Shown here: positions 63,091-64,000 of the stretch, in pieces | How the letters are laid out: every line of letters begins with the position of its first letter | Position numbering within the stretch: the stretch's first letter is position 1 | DNA from: Cytophagaceae bacterium | GTDB taxonomy: Bacteria; Bacteroidota; Bacteroidia; Cytophagales; Spirosomataceae | DNA: 64,000 nucleotides | Reading direction: 5' to 3' | Assembly (NCBI GenBank): GCA_016722655.1 | Contig: JADKIR010000004.1 | Location: 248,001 to 312,000, forward strand | Made by a program: the position numbers and the translations under genes | Notes under the pieces: generated by a model | Database searches by the model: none | What the model was told of the DNA's origin: nothing | Seen by the model: only the letters and a program-made list of their open reading frames with translations

Positions 63091-63505
63091 AAATTTCGCC
63101 CCGAATGGGGCTGTTTCGGTATTCTTGAATTCCTTTTTGCTAACAAAATTTCGCCCCGAATGGGGCTGTTTCGGTATTCTTGAATTCCTTTTTGCTAACA
63201 AAATTTCGCTCCGAATGGGGCTGTTTCTGTATTCCTGAATTCCTTTTTTCTAACAAAATAACGCCCCAAATGGGGCTGTTTCGGTATTCTTGAATTCCTT
63301 TTTGCTAACAAAATTTCGCCCCGAATGGGGCTGTTTCGGTATTCTTGAATTCCATTTTGCTAACAAAATTTCGCTCCGAATGGGGCTGTTTCTGTATTCC
63401 TGAATTCCTTTTTTCTAACAAAATAACGCCCCAAATGGGGCTGTTTCAGTATTCCTAAATTCCTTTTTGCTAACAAAATGTACCCAGAATGGGGCTATTG
63501 GACAA
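63090..63505. repeat. REP-like 55-bp tandem array with three-unit higher-order period
   Basis: Seven full units (63090-63144, then every 55 bp to 63474) and a partial eighth to about 63505. Each unit has a GCCCC-GAAT-GGGGC hairpin followed by GTTTCGGTATTCTTGAATTC-type DNA and TTTTTGCTAAC. Units 2-4 and 5-7 repeat as a 165-bp block: unit types a (TTTCGCCCC), b (TTTCGCTCC), c (AACGCCCC). No unique spacers, so it is not a CRISPR. Confidence 0.93.
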
Positions 63506-63522
63506 TATAAATTAAAATAGTA

Positions 63523-63645
63523 ATGTTATTTACCTACCCAATTATACTTTTTATAGTAATTCACTATTTTTACAAAAAAATCAGTCAATTCGGATCTATC
63601 AAAGAAAAAAGTCCTTTGATAAAAATTGAATGGGTATTAAAATAA
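63523..63645 (+). CDS. Possible 40-residue single-span membrane peptide
   Basis: ATG at 63523 to TAA at 63645: MLFTYPIILFIVIHYFYKKI, then a basic tail with KEKSPLIKIEW. A single hydrophobic span followed by positive charges. It lies between the repeat array and the DUF2911 gene. Could be chance in AT-rich DNA. Confidence 0.3.
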   Translation: MLFTYPIILFIVIHYFYKKISQFGSIKEKSPLIKIEWVLK

Positions 63646-63688
63646 AAGGAATCCATTTAATACACATTCAGTCATTTTTTTAATCAAA

Positions 63689-64000
63689 ATGAAAAAAATA
63701 ATCAACGTCATCTTCATTGCAATCGGCTTACTGATATTATCACTTTTTGGAGTACGATATTATACTAAAAGTCATAGCGAATTTGATACCGTCATTGGAA
63801 AAACTGGCGACCTCCAGGTAAAGGTGGGTTACAGCCCGCCGATTATGAAAAACCGCAAGATCTTTGGAGAATTGGTACCCTACAATACAGTTTGGCGAAC
63901 AGGAGCCAATGAGGCCACCCTTGTAACTTTTTCAAAAAATTGCTTTATGGCTGGCAAAAGTATAAAAGCAGGAGACTATAGCCTATGGACTATCCCCCGG
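63689..64000 (+). CDS. DUF2911 protein (partial, 3' end beyond window)
   Basis: The first 104 codons: an N-terminal anchor (NVIFIAIGLLILSLFGV) then the DUF2911 opening VKVGYSPPIMKNRKIFGELV, PYNTVWRTGANEATLVTFSK and AGDYSLWTIPR. DUF2911 proteins are common in Bacteroidota, extracytoplasmic, and without known activity. The gene continues past the right edge. Confidence 0.9.
   Translation, partial: MKKIINVIFIAIGLLILSLFGVRYYTKSHSEFDTVIGKTGDLQVKVGYSPPIMKNRKIFGELVPYNTVWRTGANEATLVTFSKNCFMAGKSIKAGDYSLWTIPR

Larger units (their letters stand above)
62549..63505. mobile_element. IS200-like element with flanking hairpins and repeat array
   Basis: Transposase gene plus upstream hairpins and downstream 55-bp array. 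Exact ends are not resolved because no target duplication is expected for this family. The element inserted after comEC. Confidence 0.6.

Noticed and set aside
63090..63505. CRISPR array
   Set aside because: Units repeat whole at 55 bp with no unique spacers and no cas genes nearby.
1..64000. tRNA, rRNA or prophage genes
   Set aside because: No cloverleaf, rRNA segment or phage structural gene was recognised.

Overview
The window reads as chromosomal DNA of a Bacteroidota member, most likely a free-living Cytophagales-type bacterium (order is inference). Signs seen directly: low GC, outer-membrane TonB-dependent receptors, many Sec signal peptides ending in AQ/SQ, DUF4292, DUF1684 and DUF2911-type proteins, lone LytTR regulators, and promoters of the Bacteroidota form TTTG-N18/19-TAnnTTTG (clear examples at 41091-41120 and 47032-47062). 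No rRNA, tRNA, prophage or CRISPR array was found.

Layout. 1-9.6 kb: a carboxylesterase cut by the left edge, divergent from a Nudix-fold transcription regulator with a perfect inverted-repeat operator between them; an AspT/YidE-type transporter; a CarboxypepD_reg/TonB-like receptor; a membrane protein; an OxyR-type LysR regulator with both redox cysteines. 9.8-14.8 kb: a lipoprotein plus TPR-CHAT protease pair, convergent with an ECF sigma factor/membrane anti-sigma pair. 15-34 kb: an accessory island of mostly unrecognised secreted proteins together with two lone LytTR proteins, a histidine kinase/NarL-type response regulator pair, a secreted papain-like protease, a SET-domain protein-lysine methyltransferase inside an operon of secreted proteins, and two large paralogous purple-acid-phosphatase-like phosphoesterases. 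Four promoters in this island share a 16-bp palindrome (core CTAATATTAG) placed exactly 26 nt upstream of a -7-like octamer. One of them drives the response regulator gene itself, so I read the island as one regulon controlled by that two-component system. This is the best candidate here for an undescribed system.

33.7-47 kb: a six-repeat PepSY-like lipoprotein, a lipid-flavoured run (YheT hydrolase, KAS III, fatty-acid hydroxylase), a tandem universal stress protein, a SIMPL protein, two toxin-antitoxin modules (DUF433/DUF5615, and BrnT/BrnA with a frameshifted toxin), monomeric NADP-isocitrate dehydrogenase and MurB. 47-53.5 kb: a TPP riboswitch with a textbook promoter in front of a TonB receptor (probable thiamin uptake), then a six-gene envelope cluster containing a secreted YidD-like protein and two paralogous gene pairs. 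53.5-62.5 kb: a TMTC-like glycosyltransferase with TPRs, a TPR/DUF4292/degenerate-M23/panB run and ComEC. 62.5-63.5 kb: an IS200-type transposase flanked by GC hairpins and a 7.5-copy, 55-bp REP-like tandem array with a three-unit higher-order period. The right edge cuts a DUF2911 gene.

Two clear single-base T-run frameshifts (39779-39783, 45948-45950) and one possible (about 20565-20570) break otherwise intact reading frames. They are either real inactivations, phase-variable tracts, or sequencing errors.
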